Source: Cyathus striatus (lineage: Eukaryota; Basidiomycota; Agaricomycetes; Agaricales; Nidulariaceae). Taken from it: a stretch of 64,000 bases of DNA. Shown here piece by piece: positions 10,963 through 21,900 of the stretch. Within the stretch, counting starts at the first letter, position 1. Every line of letters begins with the position of its first letter. Location: positions 1,674,001 through 1,738,000 of the forward strand of contig JAOVFP010000006.1 of the NCBI GenBank assembly GCA_025738555.1, given 5' to 3'. The position numbers and the translations under genes are program-made. The notes beneath the pieces are model-generated. The model was not told the DNA's origin, did no database searches, and saw only the letters and a program-made list of their open reading frames with translations.

Positions 10963-13286
10963 ATGGCTTTCAAAGGTATATTCTAACGTCGATGACAACG
11001 TAAAATAGAGTTTAACGTTACGATTGGCAGACCAAAGAAATATTCTCGTGCTGGATGGTGGTGGATTCCGTGGACTAAGCTCACTTCTCGTTATAGACGA
11101 TATAACTCGAGCTGCCTCTGCTAGAGCTAAAAAGTCACTTCGTCCTTATGAAATTTTTGACCTCGTTTGTGGGACAGGTGTCGGAGGCATAGTTGCCATT
11201 CTTCTGGGCCAAATGCGCATGGATTGTCGCTCTGCAATTGAGGAATACAAAAAGTTAACATCATCATTTTGTGGGGATGACGAAACACGTCTGTGGAGTC
11301 AAGTATTAGCTGGAACACCAGTAAATTGTTCACTCTATGAAGAGGCTCTAAGTCAGCTATGCGTTAATGTTTATGGCACGACCGATACTCGCATAAAATC
11401 AACAAAAGAAGTTCAGAAGGATTGTTATGTTAGTCATTTGCGTCGTTGGATTCTTGTACATTTTCACTAATATATTATGCCTACGCAGACATTTGTCAAT
11501 GTCACTTCAGATGCTCCAGATTATACCGATATTACCTACCAAGTTAGATCATATGCAGCATCAAAGGGTGCATTAACCCCACCTCCGGCTACGCACGAAT
11601 GGACAATACGAGAAGCTATAAGAGCTACATCCGCATCTTCCATTTATATGCCCCCACTCCTTTTGGATAACAGGTATGGGTACCGGGATGCCGGATTTTC
11701 AGGGTATAACAACCCAATTCATCTTGCAATTCGAGAATTTGAACGACTGTGGCCTGGCGAGAAAATTGGCACTGTAGTAAGTTTAGGAACCGACCTATCT
11801 ACTCTTTTGCCTCCAAATGTCGGGCGCGACTGGGCTCCAACTAATGGTCACGCAGTCAAGTTCGTAAACGAGGTTCTGGATAAACTATCTTCTCCAGGCG
11901 AGAAAACCCGCTTCAGAAAGGATGCAATTTACCTGGCTAAGCAGCTAATTGACATTGCTAATGATTCGCAAGCTGCCCATCATGAAATGCAGACCAAATT
12001 TAGTACACAAAGGTAAGTTGATGATAGCCTCGCCAACATAATATGTCACTTATCTTTCTATCTTAGTGTTTACTTTCGTCTAGACCCACCGAATGGGTTA
12101 AAAAATATTGACCTATTTGACTATTTCCATCCTGATGTGGTGGGAAATTCCATCGACCGCTGGATGAGCCTTGCCGATGGTCAGGCTGCTATAGACGCCA
12201 TTTCAAACTCTATTGTTAATGAAAGTACGGGGGCTATGGGAAGAGAAGAAGCCGTCAATATGGAGCCTCCCAAACCACTGATTGGGACTGTCAACACTGG
12301 ATATCACCCGCAGCTCGATATGAAACGCCCGAGCACGATGATAGAATACCTGCAGTAAGATTTATTCGCGTGTTTTTGCTTTAATGTCTAATCTGAATTA
12401 GGAATTATGATGTTCTTTTCATTGTGGATGATTCTAATTCAGTGTGTATTCTATACACGCAAGCTACTTATCGTGAACTAGTCTGATACCTGATAGATGA
12501 ACAAAAGCGGCCGTTGGCATGAAACTCGTGATGCCTTAGCAGTGATCGCAGAATTTGCATTAACCCACAACGCTGACACGATTGCCCTTGAGTTTCTCAA
12601 CTCCCCGGAAGAATTTACTGGTATAAAGGTACTTCTATACCGTCGATTGGTATAACTACTCAGCTACCATTTAACTAGGGTCGTGCGAAGGTTGTCTCTA
12701 TCTTTGATGAAGTCAAAATCAAGCGTATGCCTTCTCTATCATTACCAAGTTTCAATTACTAAGTTTAATTGTCTAGGTGGCACTCCAACCGGTGCCAAAT
12801 TGGACCGTATTTTGAAGAGACAAATCAAGAAGCTGGACACAGCTATCGGTACTCCAGAATACCAATTGATACGCCCACTTGACATTATTGTTCTCACTGA
12901 CGGTGTTCCTAGTGCGTAACACCAATTTCTCACCACGCTGTTTCCCGCCACTTATTGTCAACTTTATTGCTTCTCTGAAGGTGATAAACCTCAGAATGTA
13001 CTTGCAGACGCAGTTAAACATATGAGAACGCATAAACATCATCCAAACTGCATTGGCATACAGTTTGTACAGATTGGTCATGAGCGCGGTGCGGAAAAGG
13101 CACTTGAAAAGCTTATTTATGGCGACAATGGAGTGAGCGTACGCTGAATCTCAAGTTTTATGTACTGACAACCCTCAAAAGAGCATGGTGGACACTGTTC
13201 CATACTTAGAGACACTCACGCCACAGAGGTTGGAGCGGATTTTACTCGGTGGGCTGCATCCTAATATTCGCGCTATGCTGTATTAG
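10963..13286 (+). CDS. Patatin-like / von Willebrand factor A chimeric protein, predicted catalytically dead patatin
   Basis: Ten exons: 10963-10975, 11031-11428, 11489-12012, 12067-12354, 12402-12441, 12497-12628, 12679-12724, 12777-12911, 12981-13132, 13182-13286; all phases agree. The N-terminus (MAFKDQRNILVLDGGGFRG) holds the patatin oxyanion motif GGGFRG. The nucleophile elbow, normally GTSTGG, reads GTGVGG, so the catalytic serine is glycine. The Asp motif is present as DAGF. The C-terminal half is a vWA domain with an apparently complete metal site: VDDSNSM (DxSxS), GGTPTGA (Thr) and LTDGVPS (Asp). Such vWA domains are common in fungi. The likely role is binding or scaffolding rather than lipolysis (inferred). 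The 13-nt first exon is supported by phase and a 55-nt intron. Confidence 0.85.
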
Positions 13287-13773
13287 TAGTTGTACTTTAT
13301 AATAGACTTAACGCTCAGCACTATCTGGCACCAAGTTCACGAACTATAAGACTGGACTACGAAGAGTTTCAAGTAAACTTGTAACATTGGACAAACATCG
13401 ATAGTCAGACTACAGACTGCAGTAATAACACAACGTGAGAGAATAATATCCGCGCAGTCTTACAAGAAAATCCACCCCATCATATTGCTTATAATGGAGC
13501 ATAACGAATGATTCAGACAAATAGGCAAAACCGTTACTGAATGTTTTAAATGAAAGGATATTCATTTTCTAGAACGAATGACATCATCATATACTGTATA
13601 CTAATGTTAACAGGCAGTCCTATATTATAAACACGCACAGAATATAGCTAGGCTTACCGATACATTTGACTTACTTTGAGTTACCTTTATCTTACTCTTA
13701 CTCACTCCTCGCCTCGGGGCTTGAAGCCGCAAAAGCAAGCAATCGCGCAGCGTTTTTATACCTGTCAGAGAAG
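13287..13773. other. Intergenic region, nothing supported
   Basis: AT-rich sequence downstream of the patatin/vWA stop, up to the TA flank of the TIR element. No coding signal. Confidence 0.4.
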
Positions 13774-14821
13774 TACAGTTGGGGTCATGCAAACACCACC
13801 AACTTTTTTGGTTGATTTTTTCCCACAGCCCAGATGACTTCTGACCTCCGAAAACCGTCGGAATAGCATATTTCGAGGGTTAGCTTTTGATTTCCACGAG
13901 CCGATTTCGCTCAAACTGATTTTTTGTATTTTTGACCCAAAAATTTGGCGTACGGCCGAAAAAAACAGGTAAAATCTCGGAAAAATCATTTTTGGCATCC
14001 TTTCATTAATCTAGTTATGATTCCGTAAAAATAACCCCCACCGGAGTACCCGTTCTGGCGCTAAAAAATTGTAAGTAACAGGTCATACCTGTGATATACA
14101 TTGTAAAAAATGCCCAAAAATCCTTTAAAAGGTATTAAATCTTGCTTAAATGGATTGTATAAAAACACTGCAGCAACAGCAGCAAAAGAATGTTACTATA
14201 AAGAAATATGTAATCAATAGTACTACATACTAATTGCTACAAACTTTAAAGTAATTTCATTAGACAACTATTTTATTCTTGACAAGTCATAGATTCAAAG
14301 CCATAAGTACCCATCAAGAATATTGAAGCAGTAACTACTTAGTGGAGTGGACTTGGAGTAGACAAGGGTTGTCAATACATTTAGTTCCCTCTGTAGTCGG
14401 AGTTCAGACCAGCACGCCAACAGAGCGCACCAAGCTGATAGCCTTAGTCAGCAACCTCTGATGTGTCAGCATGGTAGTATTTCCTTTGTTTGGCGCTTAC
14501 TTTAAAAAATGTAAGTGCATACTTATTATTATGTACGTAGTTTTACAGTTTTGAGTCAAAACTTGTGTTTCCTGAGACATTTCAGTTCCCTCCTATGCCG
14601 TGATAGGGTCCACGGCCTGAATCAGGTAGATTTAGACCCTGTAACATGTCAATTTTTTGGTCAAAAATTTTGGCGCACCTATTTTCTCGTGGGAACTTTC
14701 CGAAAACATCGTTTTTTGACGTTTCTGAGGCTGCTGATTCTGAATCTGAAGTTGGTTTGTACCAAAAAATTCGCGTTGTTGAGATATTAAAGTTGGTGGT
14801 GTTTGCATGACCCCAACTGTA
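13774..14821. mobile_element. TIR element with TA target duplication, Tc1/mariner-like ends
   Basis: The element is 13776-14819 (1044 bp). Its first 31 bases (CAGTTGGGGTCATGCAAACA...) are perfectly repeated in inverted orientation at 14789-14819. TA flanks both ends (13774-13775 and 14820-14821). The CAGT start and TA duplication fit the Tc1/mariner superfamily. The interior has no transposase-like frame, only short AT-rich open frames, so it is a non-autonomous (MITE-like) or deleted copy. Confidence 0.8.
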
Positions 14822-15420
14822 GTTTAGTCAGCCTGCACCGGATCTTGCACAGCCTCGGCACGGACTACCCCAAGTTCCGGAACTGAGTATGGCCTCATCC
14901 GGACTAAGCCAGACAGGCCCACATTTCGCCCACGCTCCCACCTCCCACCTCTTGCAACCTGGAAATTGTTACCGATCTTGTGGTTAATTTATTTCTTGAG
15001 ATATCTAGATTTTATTGTATTTGTTATATAAATCGCAAAACGTGTTCGTTGAGTGCGCTACAGCACAGATAGTGTATAGTATACACTAAATGCACCGATA
15101 TTAGAAGTTGTTTTTTGCGTCTATTGCAGGATCCTATAATAATTGCACAATATTGAGGCTGCCTTGAAATATGTACTTAATATTTAGAGCACCTTACAAT
15201 CAATTGTGTCACGCTCATATTTCACATAAGGCCTTGGGTGCCAGTCAGCTTCTTACAATGGCTTATAAGCACTGACATATTCCTCCGAAATTTATGGTTA
15301 ACCATGGTAGAATGAAGGAAATGTAATAATTATTTCGGGCCTAACATATAATGCAAGCACAAAGGAATACAGGCCTACTTGAAAGAGCAAGAATTGGTAG
15401 CATCAGGTAGGTATATAAAA
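14822..15420. other. Intergenic region, nothing supported
   Basis: Between the TIR element and the stop codon of the minus-strand DUF2235 gene. Presumably 3' flank of that gene; no repeat or gene recognised. Confidence 0.4.
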
Positions 15421-17623
15421 CTAATGAACATATTTGATCATATCCAGATCAATGAGCACATCCCAATTATAGGCTGCAGGTTTATAGCCTAGGGAAGGGT
15501 CCCCTATCCGTGTTTTCACGGATTCATGAACAAAAACTTCATCCCCGTGAACAGGAATATAACGGCCTTGGCCAAAGTTTCGCCTGAAAGAATATAGGAA
15601 ATATCAGAACACGTGAAAGGCATGCTATTGACAAGGCTTACAATCTCTTTCGCATCCAGGTACCATCTGTCTGCTGGTATGTTGCAAGCATCGGAAGAAT
15701 CTCCAAAAACCACCATGGTCTCACAAGTTCAAGCTGATCCCAAATCTTGGCGATGGCATCGTGTCTATCTCTTGCGTGTTTGATAGCTACATCAACGCGA
15801 GGGATCCTTGCAGTGACCTGGGAGGCAAGAGTTGTCAGGGTTTCCTGGAATGGAAGTATAGGTTTATTTCTGGGCGGCGTCACAACTTCAAAGCCCTGGG
15901 AAGCAGGAGAAAATGGCCTCGCCATATCTTCAGGATTTACTATTTCTTCGCCGTTCAAGGCGAGGTACTAGCCGGAGTATCGAAAACGAAATTATTAAGA
16001 GTCACGTTATGTTGCTGTAGCTCCTTTTCAAGTGCTTGAAAGTCAAAGCCCACTGAATTAGTTAAATACTTCTGGTCAAATAGAATGCCTGTATCAGTGA
16101 CGATGCACTCCTTTATCATCCAACGGAGCGGAATATAAGACAAGCTGTTTCGTATCTTGTTATGATGCGAGCCGCCTCCGACATCGGCGTGAGCACCTGG
16201 TACACCACAATCATGTCAGCAGAGATTAAAGTCAAACGGCGGGTTCATCATACCTGTGAACCATACTTCCTTAACGTCGGCGACGTCTCGGTTGGGAGGT
16301 TTATACACCCACGCGTCCCTCGTTTCTTTGACAGGGAGAAGCACAGGTTCATCGACATCAAGCTCTTGTTCTCGCTCGAGAGTAGGTTCATTCCAAGTAT
16401 TCGGGCGGAATCGAGCACGCCGTTCGTCGAGAGCCAGTGCGTGTCTAAACGTCTTGATGGCATAGTTGACTGAGGTAAATGGATGCGACTGAGGAATGAT
16501 CCCAACAGAGGAAACAGTATCCCTAAGAAGATGTGAGATCAAAGAACAGTAACACAGTCAAAGACCAGAGACTCACCAGACACCAACAAATTCAACGGTA
16601 ACCGGCATCCTATGGTAGCAGTTAATTGGTGTATGACAATAGATGGTAATAATAAACGTACGCAAAGGTTCTTTTGAATTCCTTGCTGAGCTCGATGCCG
16701 TCATCACCAGTTGCTTGATAAACAGTGAAAGCGAAATCGAGTTGCTCATCATTATGCGGAGGCAATATTCCAACCTGTTTATGTTGTTAGGAGCAGTTCT
16801 AAAACCAATGTTTGACTGCACGATCCACCTTATATAACATTCCTGCTACTACTCGAGCCGTATGAGCTAGTGATTTCAAAGCATTATATTAATAATGTTT
16901 CTTTGGGGAATAACATTGCCTTACCCCCTCTAGAGAATCCGAAGAGACATATCTTGTCGCCTTTCCTGCTTACTATAAACATCATCTAGGAGCAGAAGAG
17001 CAAGTAAACCGCACCTATAATTCTTCATAATAAATTGATAACTGGAAAAAGATTCGTTAGTGTTCAGTACAGGAAGAAATGTGTAATACACACCCTTCCT
17101 TGGCATGCTCGTCCAAATGAAGAGCGATGCCTTGGTCAAGCGTAGATGCGACAGTGGAAAATGTTCGAGTGAAGAATTGGCGCTCATTGTATGTACCAAT
17201 GCCAGGCTAACAGAACTTGTATCAGTATTCTGGAATGCCTACTAATGGGAAGTACCAGTACCTGATAGTAAACAAGTTGCCTGTCGGGCTGATCTTTCTT
17301 CAAAGAGCGAAAAAAGCGGACAATATTGGAATTCTGGAATATACAAATGGATTAACAGCCTTGTAACAGCCAGTAAATTCTGTATGACATATATTTACCT
17401 CCTAAAAATGCAGACGGATTTAGTTGGAATATGGCCTGAGGTACTTGACCCAAGGGCTACTTACCTCTCCAAATTTATTTCCAGTGCCATCGAAGCAAAG
17501 AATCAAGATCCTCTGGTTCTCCGACTGAACGTTCTCAGCCATCATCAGTTCCTGTCGAAGAAAGGGGTTCAAAGGTGGTGAAAGAGGCATACTAGCGAGT
17601 AATCTTTCAAGGCTGAAAACCAT
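15421..17623 (-). CDS. DUF2235 (Tle1-like) putative alpha/beta hydrolase
   Basis: Twelve exons: 17623-17465, 17333-17262, 17206-17094, 17041-17015, 16965-16925, 16866-16829, 16774-16662, 16609-16577, 16522-16254, 16196-16006, 15967-15642, 15583-15421. The protein starts with ILCFDGTGNKFGE, then YYQPGIGTYNE, KICLFGFSRGAHTARVVAG (nucleophile elbow GFSRG intact), EFVGVWDTVSSVG and WFTGAHADVGGGS, in the order known for DUF2235 proteins. Bacterial Tle1 relatives are phospholipases; the fungal substrates are unknown. Several exons are very small (27, 33, 38 nt). The first intron could hide a 3-nt exon, and the intron 16005-15968 is only 38 nt, so that junction is less certain. ATG 17589 is an alternative start. 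The orientation is opposite to its two lipid-related neighbours. Confidence 0.85.
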
Positions 17624-18949
17624 GACCTTCTCAGGCGCTTTTATAAGTTACGTCGGACATCGGAGAAAGAACAGGACAGTACATACTCAGTAAATTGTTC
17701 TCCGTGACACGAATATGAATGTCATTTTAGGAAAATCTAATAAATGCGTACAGGTCCGAATCAAACGTGTAATGACTTCTTAATCTCGTGTAGCAGTAGG
17801 GTCGTAACGCTCAGATTCTAGTGCCAGGAGGTGAGCACATGGTGATATTCCTTAGAATATCCAGATCGATAGTTTATGAAGGCCTCAATGCCAGAAGCCG
17901 AATACACTGACAGCAGTCAAACGTTCACGGAACATACCTGATGGACCAGATAGTTTAATTCTGTGCAAGCTGCAAGCAAGTTGTCAACTGTTAGTTGAAG
18001 ATAAGCGGAGATCAATGTGAAGCGTGTCAAGCACGGCTAAATAATCCAGAAAATAAGATTTAACTTTGTCCTTTACTTACTACTACTAAACATACTCAAC
18101 CTGGTAAACGAAGTTGGCTCTTTTTCACATAGTGATTAGGACTTTTCGATATTATTATGAATGTGCATACTTCGTTCATCGGTACGGGCAAAACTTCGGA
18201 AATCTATGCATGAATCTGTATTGAACCTGTACGTGTCTTTACACTGTTTGGCGACCAACATAATCATCTTCCTTGTCATCTTAACTGGTCGAAAACAGCA
18301 GTAAAACGCAACAATCTCCAAATACTATAATACCACTTTGACTAATCTGAGCTCTTGCATCCCGCGATTGAGACGGTTAACGGAGCCTGCTGTCCTCCAG
18401 GTGGCCCAGTGGTATAAAATCGACATTCCATAAACGGACCATCGTGGAATTCCCTCTCAAAGCTTTTAGTTTCGATCAGTGTTCACAGTGCATGTCTACC
18501 TACATGCAACGCTAATTCAACGCCACTCCGTAGTGTGTACTATCGCACATGTGGACGTTATCCAACTACGTAGGGATTAGCTACCAGTCAGCAAGGCATC
18601 GCGATCTACAACTGTTTCAGCTTTCGGCTACAGCGTGCATCATGCTTCTGGGATGCTGAAATGAGGATCATTTATGACACTTCCGCACAGATAACGCTGG
18701 ACAAAACACCTGTAAGTGGTGAAGATCAGCTGGAAGAAGCCGTTCTCATTTACTTTCAGCATTAATCTCGATATTGGAATACTGTTGGGAATGTATCATG
18801 CAATACATGCACTGCAGGCAGTATGTCACACCCCAGCATGTATATCTACTATGTACACAAGTCCTCATATTAAGACCTAGGGCCATTATATATTGCCAAA
18901 ACATCACCACTTCTCGTCAATCCATTTGACTTACTTTCTTCCATTAACA
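17624..18949. other. Divergent intergenic region
   Basis: About 1.3 kb between the DUF2235 start (minus) and the Ppo-like start (plus). No gene recognised. The 61-codon open frame at 18136-18321 has no features. Confidence 0.5.
18886..18894 (+). promoter_or_regulatory. Possible TATA box of the Ppo-like gene
   Basis: TTATATATT lies about 60 bp upstream of the start codon at 18950, a usual spacing for a fungal TATA element when the leader is short. Position only; no transcript data. Confidence 0.4.
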
Positions 18950-21900
18950 ATGGACACTAACGCTACACCTCATACAAAAGCGGAGAGCACGGCGCCAGCT
19001 GTGCCTCCAGCTCCAAAGGGTGCGCAAGAACGCACTTTTCAAGCTGCTAGCGCCATCCGAAACTATTTTTCGTCCAAGAAAACCCCGAAGGTCAAAGTCT
19101 CATCAAGCCCCCTGAAATTTCCTTGGAAGAAAACTGCACCAGTACGTCGATGATGCTTCTCGCTACCTTAGGGCTAAACGTTTTGTAGAAGAGTTTCCTT
19201 GCACTTGCTAAGCCAGGTGCTAACATTGATGATAGGAAGGAAGATGTCAGCGAACTAGATTTTCCGGTTAAGTGGCTTAATGTCTTACTGATGTACTATC
19301 TCCAGTTTAGGGACGGCATCAATACTCTGTCGAAACAAGCTGAAGAAGATCCAGGCTCTGAGGTTGCCAGAAAAATCAATGAAACCACTCTCAATTTGTG
19401 TATGTTAAGTGGGTTTACATTGTAATTCATGTATGCTGAAGCATTACAGTTTACCAACCAACTCGCACAACGCCCGAGAGAAGTAATTACACTGATCTTC
19501 CAGACCCAGAAGCCGTCTTCCGTGATTTGCTACAGTCCAATAGTGTACGTTCTCCTTGAGACTTAATATTTATCTTTACTCAATTGAACATACTTACTTA
19601 GCTGCCACGCGAGAACGAAAGTGGAATTTCTAGTATGACCTATGCAGTGGGCACTCTGTTATCGGTGGGCTACCTGGGCATTGAACTTTTGAAAATGTAT
19701 GTATTCTTACACATCTTCCTTAGATATCGCTCTTCCGTGCCGGTCCAAATGGCTTGAATGATAATAATACATCTCCATATTTTGATTTATCTCCTCTGTA
19801 TGGATCAGAAGAAGAGGAAAGTGATGCAATTAGAAGTAAAGAAGGCCGTGGAATGCTAGCTCCAGATTGCTTCTATGATGATAGAGCACCTTTACTGCCA
19901 AATTCCGTGGTGGTACTACTAATTCTTCTCAATAGGAACCACAACGTATGTGTAGCGGGTCTTTTCTAATACCATTTAAAAATTAAAAGCAACTTCTAGT
20001 ATATTGCTCATCGTCTTCTCGTCAATGATAAAGGTCAAAAATGGGTTGACCCTTCTACTGTGGAAGATAATACAGACCTCCAATCTCAAGACAATGAAAT
20101 CTTTCAAAAAGCTCGCATGATCAACTGCGCACATTTCCGAAATATCATAATGTGCGACTTCATGAAGGGACTTCTTGGGCTTCCGACCGTTGGACCTCGT
20201 GCTGGACTAGATATCTTGATTGTATGTGTCTTTTGCCTAATATTTTAGTTATCTAGATGATGCTCATATTTAGCAGGATAGCAGCGGTTACCCTTTAAAA
20301 GGAGAGGGTGTTAACCCCAGTATAGAATCAACCTTCTTATACAATGTTAGTTTTGGCCTTGTCTTTTTATAATTCTAACTCGCGTTTCAGTTCTCCCACT
20401 TGATGTCTCAAGCGGATGTTCAAGCCTTTGACAAAGTAATTCAGAGGGTACAGAAAAACCCTGATGTTGTGAGAGCCTTACCGCTTTTACGCAACAGCAA
20501 ATATATGTTAACAAGGAATTTGTTATTGACGCAGGTATCTCAGGCAGATTATGAGGAAGTCGCCAATGTGCTCTGTTATCAAGGGGACCACAATCGTAGA
20601 AGACGAGATCATGCTAAGTTAGTTGAATCAGTTAAGATGTCGATCAATGGTAAACATATTGCATATAGCTTACACCGAGGACGAGATGCCTACTTCAAGG
20701 ATGACGAACTGGCACGAATCCTTTATCATGCTACAGAAACACCAAGTATTGCTCCTGGATCAGGGGTTCCAGCCTCAATGAAACCAATCGAGTTGAAGAC
20801 ACTACAGCGTGCACGAGAAGGCAATGTTTGCTCCTTGAATGATTATCGCAAACATCTTGGCTTAAAGCGTATTTGAGAACTGCCATTTTCTATTCTTTGC
20901 TTAACTAACCTGCGTGCTTCAGCGTACACATCCTTTCTGGAATGGAACCCTAATCCGCGGGTCGCGCAAGCCGCTGAGAAGCTATATCGTGGAGATATTA
21001 ATAAGCTTGAACTCTATGTTTGTATTTTGCATCTCTTCATGAGGTTCTGCTCACCTTTTGAATTATCAGCCAGGGTTACAAGCTGAAGCAGTACCCCGAG
21101 ATCATGGCTTTGGTATCGGATATACCGCTGTAAGTTTTCTGTGGCTATGCTGAGATGTCAGACACTAAACAGACTTATCTAGACATATGCATTATTGATT
21201 GACTTGGTGCGAAATCAAGGGAAGAAACGAATATGCGATTAATCTTGTTTTGTAGACATATCGGATTCGTAACGATCCAAAGCTTACTACGGAACTAAAT
21301 GGTGCGCACTCTACAAAATCTTTTCTCTATGTGAAACTTTGTATGAACGCGATTATATCATTATTATAGAACGTAACATTACATCATGGGGCGTCAATGA
21401 CTGCAATCCAGAAAACCATATCGGCAGTGGGACCGGTGCCATGCTACCGAGAAGTGATATATTTTCTTTTTTCTTTCGAAGTCATGACGTATTCATGAAG
21501 TTCCAGTTTTCCAGCGTACATTGCCTCGTAATTATCCGTACGACAGTTTATACACGCTTTTCCCTTTTAGCACGCCCCCTGCTGCAGCGGAGGCTTTACG
21601 AAAGTGGCCAAAAATAGACTCATTTACTGAAGGAAGGCCGCAAACTTCCCCCGTACATACTATAACTTCCCAGGATACCATTAGTTACATCTTCAATAAC
21701 CCCGATAAATATACCACCCCCTACGGTCCTGATCTGAAGAAATTAACTAATGGATATGGGTGCGTTTCATTTTATACTCGGGCCTTAATAGCTAGTAATG
21801 ACTTTCACTATCAGCTTTCTTCTGGGTTTCGATGATGCTCCACTGTTTGTGTTATCCTTACACTCATACACATATAACCCGTTGACTCTCTGCTAGCCAC

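Noticed and set aside
13765..14790. Open frames at both ends of the TIR element as a transposase
   Set aside because: They read through the terminal repeats in opposite directions and contain no DDE or DNA-binding motif.
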